Positions 1 to 7,816 of a stretch of 30,251 nucleotides of DNA are shown here, one piece after another. Every line of letters begins with the position of its first letter. Position 1 is the stretch's first letter. A program made the position numbers and the translations under genes. The stretch is taken from assembly GCA_051001455.1 (NCBI GenBank), contig JBPCNH010000007.1:1-30251 (forward strand), in the 5' to 3' direction. Source of the DNA: JBPCNH01 sp051001455 (GTDB lineage: Bacteria > Actinomycetota > CADDZG01 > WHSQ01). Below the pieces are notes generated by a model. It did no database searches and was not told the DNA's origin. It worked only from the letters and a program-made list of their open reading frames with translations.

Positions 1-489
1 CGAGGTGGTCAGTTGGGTCAGCGGTCCTGGTGGGATCACCCCCGAAACCGCCCCCGGTAGGTCGCTGCGGAAAGTCGGCGCCGCGACCGGCCACCACCGT
101 CGCGACGGCGGACGGCCGGTCGGAAAGAAGAGGAGAACGAGAGGAAACCCCGCGGCTCCGAGCGCCCATATCCACGGCGAGAGCCAAGCGGCGAGAGAGC
201 GCAAGGGCCAGCCCTCGTTCAGTGCGAATATCGAATAGTCCGTCGAGATCGTGTTAAGGCTGTTGAAGAAACCGGACAACAGCATGATCCAACCGACCAG
301 GTGCCCCCGCCGCCCAACGATGATGCCGCCCACGATCGCGAAGGAGATCGCGAGAACCGCGGATCCTGTGGCGTCGGGCCCATCCAAGGTGCCGTGGACA
401 CGATCGACGAAGTACAGTCCCGCGACCGAGAGAATGACGGAGAAGGCGACCAAGGTGATCGACCCGATGGTAGACAGTTTCCGCTTCAC
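1..489 (-). CDS. Membrane sensor-like protein, array copy 7 (partial, runs off left edge)
   Basis: This is the N-terminal 163 codons of a seventh member of the tandem membrane-protein array, cut by the window edge. The GTG start at 489 overlaps the TGA of the upstream gene by 4 bases (GTGA), the same arrangement as every other junction in the array. The translation begins VKRKLSTIGSITLVAFSVIL and contains the family landmarks: two early membrane segments, a short 'GRRGHLVGWIMLLSG' block matching 'RQPRNPIGWLFLVVG' in the paralogs, and 'FFPTGRPPSRRW' matching 'YPDGRLPSRRWR' and 'FPTGRIPSPRWR'. No stop occurs before base 1. Function is unknown. The conserved C-terminal block should lie to the left of this window. 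Confidence 0.85.
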   Translation of the reverse strand, partial: MKRKLSTIGSITLVAFSVILSVAGLYFVDRVHGTLDGPDATGSAVLAISFAIVGGIIVGRRGHLVGWIMLLSGFFNSLNTISTDYSIFALNEGWPLRSLAAWLSPWIWALGAAGFPLVLLFFPTGRPPSRRWWPVAAPTFRSDLPGAVSGVIPPGPLTQLTTS

Positions 490-1673
490 GAACCGCTCCT
501 CGGTCTCAGCCACAGAGATGCGTGGGTAGGTGCGACCGTCTCGCTCATCACCTCGAGCAATTGTGCATTGACCGAATCCAGGTCGACCTGATCGCGAAGC
601 CGTGAGGAGAAGAGGGAGAGCTTCTCGGCGGCGTCGTACTTGTGGCGGTAGAAGCGCCGATCGATGAACCTCTGCACCTTTGAACGCAGCGGACGGAACA
701 AGGCCGCGACGACCAAAGTCGATGCCGCCACGGCTATATCCGAATCAACGGTCACCCCGCTGAAAACTTGCTGCAGAAGCAGAACGACCCCCAGATAGGC
801 CCCGACGAGGAGCGCCGTCAAGCTCAGATAGACGAGAGTTCGGTTGATGACGACATCGATATCGAACAGCCGGTACTTGAGGATCGCGATCCCCGCGGCA
901 GCCGGGATGCTCAAGAACGCCGCGCCACCGACCACATCTGGAACGAAACCTCCGAAGAAAGTGTCCGCCGTCATGTAGACGGGTAACATCGCCGCCGCCA
1001 GGACGAACCACTTCAGCTGTTGACGCTCCTCGCCGCGCGAACGCCGGAACCTGACGATTAGCGAGAATGCGCTGGCAGCGACGAGCAGAGGGAACATGGG
1101 ACCCATCACGACGAACACCCGCTCCACCAAAGCGGTCGCCCATGGCATCTCCAAGGGGTTAGGGAAAGGCACCGTTGACTCCGGATCCTCGGCAATCATG
1201 GCGAAGGTCCCAGTGACGGCGATGAGCCCGAACGCGAACCGCTCTACGAACCTCCATCTAGGCGACGGGATCCGCCCGGTCGGGAACCACAGCAACAGCA
1301 AGGTCGCTATGGGACCGAAAGCCGGCACCCATACCCAGTACGAGAACCATGCTGCGGCAGCGGCAAGGAAGGACCCGGAGTCGTAGGCATATGTCGCGTA
1401 CTGACTGGACAACTCGGACAACGTGAGGAAGATGCCCACCCAGGCGAAGAGCCAGCTAACCCGGTTCTCCGGGCGACGCGCCACGGTGATAGCGCCGACC
1501 ACGATGAAAGCGAGCTGGACAACCTCGAAGAGACCGTCGTCGCTCAGCGTCTCGACCGCCCCCGCCCATCCGTTCAACACCTTCAGCGTCAGCGTCGCAG
1601 CAACCATGGCGCTTCCGGCGGCCAATATCCCCAAACCGATCGCGGTGGAGTGCTTTATCAGCAGCCTCGTCAT
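486..1673 (-). CDS. Multi-pass membrane sensor-like protein, array copy 6
   Basis: A 395-residue integral membrane protein of unknown function. About nine or ten hydrophobic segments fill the first 300 residues. They are followed by the family's amphipathic signature 'FRPLRSKVQRFIDRRFYR', then 'HKYDA' and a short tail ending in the start of a GAF-like segment ('LDSVNAQLLEVMSETVAPTH'). This layout resembles the membrane-sensor half found in front of HisKA/HATPase in actinobacterial kinases, but the reading frame stops before any kinase domain. I start it at ATG 1673, which makes an ATGA overlap with the gene upstream, rather than at 1691. Residues encoded by 631-869 are almost identical to the next copy, which points to gene conversion. 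Confidence 0.85.
   Translation of the reverse strand: MTRLLIKHSTAIGLGILAAGSAMVAATLTLKVLNGWAGAVETLSDDGLFEVVQLAFIVVGAITVARRPENRVSWLFAWVGIFLTLSELSSQYATYAYDSGSFLAAAAAWFSYWVWVPAFGPIATLLLLWFPTGRIPSPRWRFVERFAFGLIAVTGTFAMIAEDPESTVPFPNPLEMPWATALVERVFVVMGPMFPLLVAASAFSLIVRFRRSRGEERQQLKWFVLAAAMLPVYMTADTFFGGFVPDVVGGAAFLSIPAAAGIAILKYRLFDIDVVINRTLVYLSLTALLVGAYLGVVLLLQQVFSGVTVDSDIAVAASTLVVAALFRPLRSKVQRFIDRRFYRHKYDAAEKLSLFSSRLRDQVDLDSVNAQLLEVMSETVAPTHASLWLRPRSGS
631..869. repeat. Recombinational repeat, copy a (pair with 1809-2047)
   Basis: This 239-base block aligns without gaps to 1809-2047 (constant offset of 1178 bases) with about eight differences by eye. It encodes the last membrane segments and the RRFYR block of array copies 6 and 5. 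Flanking sequence on both sides diverges sharply, so the block looks like a recent gene-conversion tract rather than shared descent of the whole gene. Confidence 0.8.
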
Positions 1674-2854
1674 CGCGCCTGCCTTATCCAAATCGACATA
1701 TGCGCGGGCTGCATCGTTAAGCGCACCGTCTCGATCAAGTAGCGGGACAACTCATCGAGATCCACCTCATCGCGAACCCGGTTCGAGAAACTCGCTACCG
1801 TCGTAGCCGCGTCGTACTTGTGGCGGTAGAAGCGCCGATCGATGAACCTCTGCACCTTCGAACGCAGCGGACGGAACAAGGCCGCGACGACCAAAGTCGA
1901 TGCCGCCACGGCTATATCCGAATCAACGGTCACCCCGCTGAGGACTTGCTGCAGAAGCAGAACGACCCCCAGATAGGCCCCGACGAGAAGCGCCGTCAAG
2001 CTCAGATAAACGAGCGTTCTGTTGATGACGACATCGATGTCGAACAGGCCGTGCTTGAGGATCCCGACGCCGGTTCCTACCGGCAGCAGCAAGATCGCAA
2101 CGATGAAGAAGAGCGCGGAGATGCCGTCGCCCAAGAGCCGCTGGAGTGGCGCCTCGAGAACAACGACGGCCACCAGCACGGCTGCGGGATACATGAACCA
2201 CTTGATCTGCTGCCGTTGCTGCCACCGTGATGCCCGGAACCGGCAAACCAGAGACGCCACCGACAAAGCACCGAACAGGACCAACAGCCCAAAAGAAGCA
2301 CTTGCGAGAGGCTCCAGGTACGGTCCTGCCCCCTCGATGCCGAAGGGATTGTCGACCCTGGGACCCCCCTCTTCAAAAGGCTCCATCTTCCCGGGCATAA
2401 AGGCCGTGCCGGCTATCGCGCCGAGGAGCAAGAAGCTCGCGCCCAAGGGAACGAAACGCCAGCGACGCGACGGAAGACGACCGTCCGGATACAGCAACAG
2501 GCAGAATGTCAGGAGGGTCGCGACGCCGGGGATCCAGGCCCACGATGAGATCCACGCAGGGACGTGCGCGAATGGGAGGCTTCCAGGATCGAGCACGATG
2601 GCTCGGGTTGCATATGCAGATGAGAAGAACCCCAGCATCGGCATCCCACCGACCACGAGAAAGAGCCAGCCGATCGGGTTCCTGGGCTGGCGTGCGGCGA
2701 CGAAGCCACCCATCACACCGAACGCCAAGAAAGGGATCCCACCGAAATCCGCCTCCACGAATTCCTGCTTTAGGGCAACACCCCCGATCGCCAACAGGAT
2801 GAAAAAGCCGGACAGCCCGACGGCAAGGGTGGGGCCCCACCGTTCGATCCTCAT
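1670..2854 (-). CDS. Multi-pass membrane sensor-like protein, array copy 5
   Basis: A 394-residue paralog with the same plan: early membrane segments, 'RQPRNPIGWLFLVVG', 'YPDGRLPSRRWR', a basic loop before 'QQRQQIKWF', then 'LFDIDVVINRTLVYLSL' and 'FRPLRSKVQRFIDRRFYR'. The tail 'ELSRYLIETVRLTMQPAHMS' continues to 'IWIRQAR' and is where a GAF or kinase part would start in full sensor kinases. Nothing follows it. The start ATG 2854 overlaps the preceding stop by 4 bases. The gene is a mosaic: its membrane core matches copy 6 almost base for base, while the linker after the RRFYR block matches copy 4. Confidence 0.85.
   Translation of the reverse strand: MRIERWGPTLAVGLSGFFILLAIGGVALKQEFVEADFGGIPFLAFGVMGGFVAARQPRNPIGWLFLVVGGMPMLGFFSSAYATRAIVLDPGSLPFAHVPAWISSWAWIPGVATLLTFCLLLYPDGRLPSRRWRFVPLGASFLLLGAIAGTAFMPGKMEPFEEGGPRVDNPFGIEGAGPYLEPLASASFGLLVLFGALSVASLVCRFRASRWQQRQQIKWFMYPAAVLVAVVVLEAPLQRLLGDGISALFFIVAILLLPVGTGVGILKHGLFDIDVVINRTLVYLSLTALLVGAYLGVVLLLQQVLSGVTVDSDIAVAASTLVVAALFRPLRSKVQRFIDRRFYRHKYDAATTVASFSNRVRDEVDLDELSRYLIETVRLTMQPAHMSIWIRQAR
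1809..2047. repeat. Recombinational repeat, copy b (pair with 631-869)
   Basis: Second copy of the 239-base block within array copy 5. The sequence just before it (coding for the AATTVA linker) resembles array copy 4 instead, so copy 5 is a mosaic of its two neighbours. Confidence 0.8.
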
Positions 2855-4032
2855 CGCCCGACCGCCTTTATCCAGAGAGAGACATGAGCGGGCTGCACCG
2901 TTGAGCGAGTCGTCTGCACCAAGTATCGGGACAGCTCACCGAGGTCTACCTCGTCGCGGACACGATCCGCAAAGGTAGCCACGGTCGTAGCCGCGTCGTA
3001 CTTGTGGCGGTAGAAGCGCCGGTCGATGAACCTCTGCACCTTCGAACGCAGCGGACGGAACAACGCCGCTACCGCCAAAGTCGATGCCGCCACCGCGATA
3101 TCGGAATCAGCAGTTACCGGTGCGGAAATTTGCTGGAGTCCCAGGACCGAGAGGAGATACAGCCCAGCCAGGAGAACCGTAAGCGCTCCATAAACAAGCG
3201 CCCTGTTGATGATGACGTCGATGTCGTACAGACGATGACGGAGGATCGCGTATCCCGCCGAGGCGGGGATAAGTGGGAGGGTTAACGCCAGTACGGCGTC
3301 CCCCTGCACAAGCTCAACGATGTTCGTGATGAAGTAGGCGCCCGCGGCGAGAACGATAGCGAAGGTCATCCACTTGAGCTGCTGGCGCTCGACCCCCCGA
3401 GAGCGCTTGAATCGCACGATCGATGCAGCAACTCCACCCGGTAAAGCCACCAGGAGGAGGATGCCTCCGAGGATCAGTGGGATCTCCAGCTGTTCGGCGC
3501 GCCCTGCAAGTCCGAACGGATTAGTCACCCCGGCCTCAACTGCATTCCCGAATTCACCGGCGTCATCCCACGGCATAAGGGCCTGAGCCGCGACGACAAG
3601 GCCTGCCCCGATTCCGCCCGCCCACGCGATCGCTCTCCAGCGCGGGCCCGGAAGCCGACCGTTCGGAAAGAGCAAGAAGGTGAAGGGCGCGATGAGAACG
3701 AGTGGCGGAAGCCATGCCCACGCCGCATACCAGTAAGCCAGCCTTACCGCTAGACCTGTGTTGTCATTCTCAAGAGCCACGGTGCTCCCTGTGTTCATCA
3801 AGCCTTGGGAAGCGACCACCACCCCGATGGCTATGAAGAGCCAGCCGATCGTGTTGCGGGGCTGCCTGGAGGAGATCAGAGCTCCTACCAGGGGGAAGCT
3901 CCACGAGAGAGTGAAGGGGGCGAGGTCCGCTACCTCGACACGGCCGAATGAACCGAGCATCCAACCGACCACGCTGCAGCCCAGGGCCACGAAGAAGAGG
4001 CCCCAGGCGAGGGGTCCCCATGTCCGGCTCAT
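2851..4032 (-). CDS. Multi-pass membrane sensor-like protein, array copy 4
   Basis: A 393-residue paralog. Family motifs seen are 'RQPRNTIGWLFIAIG', 'FPNGRLPGPRWR', 'RSRGVERQQLKWM', 'LYDIDVIINRALVYGAL' and 'FRPLRSKVQRFIDRRFYR', with the tail 'TVQPAHVSLWIK'. A longer frame reaches back to 4065. The ATG at 4032 (MSRTWGPLAW) gives an exact ATGA overlap with the upstream gene's stop, as in the other junctions, so it is preferred. No enzyme domain is present. Likely role, by inference only: sensing or scaffolding in the membrane together with the other copies. Confidence 0.85.
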   Translation of the reverse strand: MSRTWGPLAWGLFFVALGCSVVGWMLGSFGRVEVADLAPFTLSWSFPLVGALISSRQPRNTIGWLFIAIGVVVASQGLMNTGSTVALENDNTGLAVRLAYWYAAWAWLPPLVLIAPFTFLLFPNGRLPGPRWRAIAWAGGIGAGLVVAAQALMPWDDAGEFGNAVEAGVTNPFGLAGRAEQLEIPLILGGILLLVALPGGVAASIVRFKRSRGVERQQLKWMTFAIVLAAGAYFITNIVELVQGDAVLALTLPLIPASAGYAILRHRLYDIDVIINRALVYGALTVLLAGLYLLSVLGLQQISAPVTADSDIAVAASTLAVAALFRPLRSKVQRFIDRRFYRHKYDAATTVATFADRVRDEVDLGELSRYLVQTTRSTVQPAHVSLWIKAVGR

Positions 4033-5222
4033 CGAGTCGTGTCCGATCCGGGCTGCCGCACCCACAGAGAAACGACAGAAGGCTGGACCGTTTCCCCGAG
4101 TACCGACACGACCTCTTGCTGGATCGCATCGAGATCGACCTCGTCTCTCAGACGCCGCGAGAACGATTCGATGGCGTGATCCGCGTCGTACTTGCGGCGG
4201 TAGAAACGGCGATCGATGAAGTTCTGCAAGATCCTTCTCAGCGGCCGGAACAGGGACGCAACGAGCAAGGTCGAAGCCGCCACCGCGAGATCGGATTCAC
4301 CCGTGACGGGCGACAGAACCGAGCGGAACCCGAGGACGAAGCCCAGATACAGCCCCGCCAGGGTCAGCGTCAGGACACCGTAGACCAGCGTCCGGTTGAT
4401 GACGACGTCGATGTCGTACAGCCGGTATTTGAGGATCGCGATGCCCATGCTCACCGGGATCAAGAAACCGCTGCTCATGATCGTGAGGAACTTGATCATG
4501 TCCTCTTCCCCGGGCTCGATCTCTCCGATGACCTGTGCGATTGCAAACACGAACGGGAAGAGAACGACGGCGAACACGAACCATTTGAGCTGCTGACGTT
4601 CGACCCCGACCGAGCGCCTGAAGCGGATAACCAGCGACGCGATCGCGGCCATCCCCACGAACGACACGATCGACTCACCCGTGATTTGAGCGAACGCGGC
4701 AGCCTCGCGCAGTGCCTCCACTCCCAGCGGATTGTCGACCGAAGGAACGTAGTCAGTCGGACCTGGTCGTAGTGCGGCTGCCGTTGCCCCGGCCGCAAGG
4801 CCGACGAGTGCGGCGATCTCCACGACCCGCCACCGGTGAGACAGCAACCTCCCGGTGGGGAAACGCAGGACCACGATCAGCATGAAGCCGAAGCCGATCA
4901 CCGAGGTCCACATCGTCAGCCACAGCGCTAACCACCCGGCGGGCAGCTCATTCCCCTGCCGGTAAACGTGGTTCGTGTATGCCCCGGCCGCGATCCAGAT
5001 CGCCAGAAAGCTTCCGACGAGAAGCAGGAGCGTTCCCACGGGGTTGTCCTTCTGCGTTTGGGTTACGAGCGCTCCGATCACCGCGAAAGTGACTGCCAGG
5101 GCCCCGATCAGCAGGGACGGGATCCAATCCGTGCTCGGGGCATCAAGGAGGGGCGCCGCCGCCGCGCACGGGACGGTGACAACGAGACAGACGCCCGCGA
5201 AGGTCTTCTTCGCGCTTCTCAT
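4029..5222 (-). CDS. Multi-pass membrane sensor-like protein, array copy 3
   Basis: A 397-residue paralog and one of the more divergent copies ('TQKDNPVGTLLLLVG' in place of the usual R-x-P-x-N-x-I-G-W). It keeps 'FPTGRLLSHRWR', 'RSVGVERQQLKWF', 'LYDIDVVINRTLVYGVL' and 'FRPLRRILQNFIDRRFYR', and ends 'TVQPSVVSLWVRQPG'. Its ATG at 5222 overlaps the preceding TGA by 4 bases. About ten hydrophobic segments are visible. Function unknown. Confidence 0.85.
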   Translation of the reverse strand: MRSAKKTFAGVCLVVTVPCAAAAPLLDAPSTDWIPSLLIGALAVTFAVIGALVTQTQKDNPVGTLLLLVGSFLAIWIAAGAYTNHVYRQGNELPAGWLALWLTMWTSVIGFGFMLIVVLRFPTGRLLSHRWRVVEIAALVGLAAGATAAALRPGPTDYVPSVDNPLGVEALREAAAFAQITGESIVSFVGMAAIASLVIRFRRSVGVERQQLKWFVFAVVLFPFVFAIAQVIGEIEPGEEDMIKFLTIMSSGFLIPVSMGIAILKYRLYDIDVVINRTLVYGVLTLTLAGLYLGFVLGFRSVLSPVTGESDLAVAASTLLVASLFRPLRRILQNFIDRRFYRRKYDADHAIESFSRRLRDEVDLDAIQQEVVSVLGETVQPSVVSLWVRQPGSDTTR

Positions 5223-6430
5223 GTCCGGGTCTCCTGCATCAACGTCAGGGATAAAGACGATGGCTGCACCGTGTTCTGCACAACTCCTAGGACACCGTCA
5301 CGTATTGCGTCGAGAGACACCTCATCACGAAGGTGCGTGCTGAAGGCGGACAACATCAGGGTTGCGTCATACCTGCGCCGGTAGAACCGCTTATCGATGA
5401 ACCCCTGAACCCGTGACCGAAGGGGACGGAAAAGAGCTGCAACGGCAAGGGTGGAAGCGGCAACGGCGATATCCGAGTCGTTCGATAGTGGTCGAGCCAA
5501 GAGCTGCGCTACCAAGATGAGAACGAGGTAGGTGCCGGCCAGCAGCGCAGTGAGAGTGGCGTAAACGAGTGTGCGGTTGATGACCAGATCGATGTCGTAG
5601 AGCCGATGCTTCAGTATCGACACTCCTACCGCTCCCGCCAGGCTCGCGAACGCAAGGAACGTGACCACAGCCGCTATTCCCGGTAAGTCCTCCGGGACGA
5701 ACGCGTCGAACAAGACCGTCGAAGCCATCAGCCCGATGAAGACCAAGGTCGCATACGCGACCCACTTCAGCTGTTGACGCTGGTCCCCCGTAGCTCGTCG
5801 GTAGCGGGCGAACGGAGCTGCTGCGGCCAATAGGTAGAGGACCGCCGTGGCCCCCTCCGTGAGGACGAACAATGCCTCGAGCGGTCCCCGGAGCGCCTCG
5901 ATGCCCGTCGGGTTCGAGATGCCTGCCGAACCCTCGATCTCACCCGGCATGAAGACCTCCGCGATGAAGCCCAAAACGAAGACGATCAATGCCGCCTTGA
6001 CCACCCAACCCCAGAAACGCGAGGCCGGGCGCCCGTCGGGAAACAGGAAAAGAAAAAGCATCGGAAGCAGAAACGCGAACCTGAACGAGATCGAGAACCA
6101 CGAGACGAGTGCCCGGCCGGGTAACTCAGAGTCGGGAACAACCTGGGCATACTTGCCGTATTCACCGGTGAAGAGACCCAGGCCGAAGGCCACGCCCATC
6201 CCACACAGGATCCAGCCGATCTTATTGCCGGGCTTGCGCGACATGATGAGCGCTCCGACCGCCGGCAACAGTAGGAACGCCGCTGCCCAGAAAAGGTCGA
6301 AGGTCGAAGACCGTACTTCGACCGGACGATAGACGTCACTACCGCGAGCGATAAGCACCCCGGCCGTCGTTGCCGCGCACGCGAAAGCGAAGGAGCCCCA
6401 ACCGAGCAGAGACGACCAGCGCGGGGTCAC
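5219..6430 (-). CDS. Multi-pass membrane sensor-like protein, array copy 2
   Basis: A 403-residue paralog. The GTG at 6430 (VTPRWSSLLGWGSF) makes a GTGA overlap with the upstream stop and is preferred to the longer frame from 6478. Motifs: 'RKPGNKIGWILCGMG', 'FPDGRPASRFWG', 'RATGDQRQQLKWV', 'LYDIDLVINRTLVYATL', 'FRPLRSRVQGFIDKRFYR', and a C-terminal tail ending 'TVQPSSLSLTLMQETRT'. Multi-pass membrane protein without a catalytic domain. Function unknown. Confidence 0.85.
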   Translation of the reverse strand: MTPRWSSLLGWGSFAFACAATTAGVLIARGSDVYRPVEVRSSTFDLFWAAAFLLLPAVGALIMSRKPGNKIGWILCGMGVAFGLGLFTGEYGKYAQVVPDSELPGRALVSWFSISFRFAFLLPMLFLFLFPDGRPASRFWGWVVKAALIVFVLGFIAEVFMPGEIEGSAGISNPTGIEALRGPLEALFVLTEGATAVLYLLAAAAPFARYRRATGDQRQQLKWVAYATLVFIGLMASTVLFDAFVPEDLPGIAAVVTFLAFASLAGAVGVSILKHRLYDIDLVINRTLVYATLTALLAGTYLVLILVAQLLARPLSNDSDIAVAASTLAVAALFRPLRSRVQGFIDKRFYRRRYDATLMLSAFSTHLRDEVSLDAIRDGVLGVVQNTVQPSSLSLTLMQETRT

Positions 6431-7704
6431 GAGGCTGCCCCGCCTGCCGCTCCGGTAGTTGGCGGAGGTGCCACCCACAGGGAAACGTGCTGTGGCTGCA
6501 TCGTTTGGCGCACTACCTCGAGGATGTCGAGATGTGCTGCCTCGAGGTCCACCTCGTCGCGGAGGCGAGCGGCAAATCCGGTGAGGAGCTTCGTTGCATC
6601 GTACTTATGTCGGTAGAAGCGCCGATCGATGAACCTCTGCACCCGGCTGCGTAAGGGGCGGAACGCGGCGGCCACGGCGAGGGTCGAGACGGCCACGGCG
6701 AGGTCGGACTCCTGCGTCAGTGGGGTGAGCGCCGATTGCAGCCCTACGATCACCACGAGGTAGACGCCGACCAGGATCGCGGTCAGCACACCGTAGACGA
6801 GCACCCGGTTGATGACCGTGTCGATCGCATAGAGCTTGTACTTGAGGACGGCCATAGCGGCCGACACCGGGATGAGGGCGAAAAAGATCCCGAAGATGAG
6901 GTCGCCGGCGAGAGCGTCCATCCTTTCCTCTAGTCCGGGGATCAGGACGGTCGACAGCATCAGAACGATGAAGAGGCCCGTGCCCGTAACGAACCACTTC
7001 ATCTGTTGCCTCTCTTGGCCACGCGACCGCTTGAACCTCAAGACCGCGCTGACCAGCGAGAGGACGGCGGCCACGGCCAAGAGGATCCCGGCGACGTTTT
7101 CCATCAGGCCCGTGTAAGGGCCGAGCGCACCGATCCCGAGGGGATTGGCCATTGGGAGCGAGTCCAGCTCCCCCGGGGCGAAGGCATACCTAAAACAGAT
7201 CAAGAAGAGAGAGGCCACGGTCAGTCTCACCACCCAGCGCCACCGTGGCGTGAGAAGCGTGCCAGTTGGGAAGTAGAGCGGCAAGAAGGTCACCACAGAC
7301 ACGATCGTCGGGTACCAAGCCCAATTCGAAAACCACGCCATCGCGGTGCCCAATGGAAGGGACTCCACCTGTGCGTGGTACGCCCCGTAGTTGATACCGG
7401 CATAGGCCACCTCGGCCCCCCACGCGATGCTGAGGAACACCCAGCCGACGGGGTTGCGCGGGACGAGCCACACGAGGATCGCGCCCACGGCCACGAACAA
7501 GGAAAGGGCGACCAGGGTCGCCAGGTCTCCTTCTTGGGTCACTAAACCGCGGCTCAGCAGGACCCGATCGAGGATCCACCCCGCGGCGGCGAATACGAAG
7601 TACAGGATGAAAACGACCAGGGCGACGTAGCCGCTCCATCTCGGGCGCGCCGACACGAGCTCGGTCTGGTTAGCCCCCGTAGCAGGGGATCTTCTGGTCT
7701 CCAT
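6427..7704 (-). CDS. Multi-pass membrane sensor-like protein, array copy 1 (first gene of array)
   Basis: A 425-residue paralog, the longest and the first to be translated. It has an N-terminal extension of about 25 residues before membrane segment 1 and a C-terminal Pro/Gly/Ala tail. Motifs: 'VPRNPVGWVFLSIAW', 'FPTGTLLTPRWR', 'RSRGQERQQMKWF', 'LYAIDTVINRVLVYGVL', 'FRPLRSRVQRFIDRRFYR', 'TMQPQHVSLWV'. It is the only array gene that does not overlap an upstream gene. A 112-base gap separates it from the SARP-like regulator and holds a mini-ORF that repeats its first six residues. The ATG 7704 has only a weak Shine-Dalgarno candidate. Confidence 0.85.
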   Translation of the reverse strand: METRRSPATGANQTELVSARPRWSGYVALVVFILYFVFAAAGWILDRVLLSRGLVTQEGDLATLVALSLFVAVGAILVWLVPRNPVGWVFLSIAWGAEVAYAGINYGAYHAQVESLPLGTAMAWFSNWAWYPTIVSVVTFLPLYFPTGTLLTPRWRWVVRLTVASLFLICFRYAFAPGELDSLPMANPLGIGALGPYTGLMENVAGILLAVAAVLSLVSAVLRFKRSRGQERQQMKWFVTGTGLFIVLMLSTVLIPGLEERMDALAGDLIFGIFFALIPVSAAMAVLKYKLYAIDTVINRVLVYGVLTAILVGVYLVVIVGLQSALTPLTQESDLAVAVSTLAVAAAFRPLRSRVQRFIDRRFYRHKYDATKLLTGFAARLRDEVDLEAAHLDILEVVRQTMQPQHVSLWVAPPPTTGAAGGAAS

Positions 7705-7722
7705 CCCTATCCCGGTGACTCT

Positions 7723-7767
7723 CTACCAACCGGCGGCGTCATGGAAGAGCGAGCGCCTGGTCTCCAT
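7723..7767 (-). other. 14-codon mini-ORF repeating the start of array copy 1
   Basis: ATG at 7767 opens METRRSLFHDAAGW followed by TAG. The next gene begins METRRSPATG, 63 bases (21 codons) downstream in the same frame. The shared DNA is ATGGAGACCAG plus synonymous arginine and serine codons. It could be a relic of a small duplication of the gene start or a translated leader. No Shine-Dalgarno site is obvious. Confidence 0.35.
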
Positions 7768-7816
7768 CCATCTCGGTAGTAGGGCTCAGGAGCGTCCGGG
7801 AATCGTTACGGGCCGG

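Noticed and set aside
2022..2978. Plus-strand open frame of 318 codons
   Set aside because: It is antisense to two array genes that carry clear family motifs, and its translation is low-complexity and rich in Arg, Pro and Ser.
3948..4772. Plus-strand open frame of 274 codons
   Set aside because: Shadow of array copies 3 and 4 on the other strand, composed of charged repeats typical of antisense GC-rich DNA.
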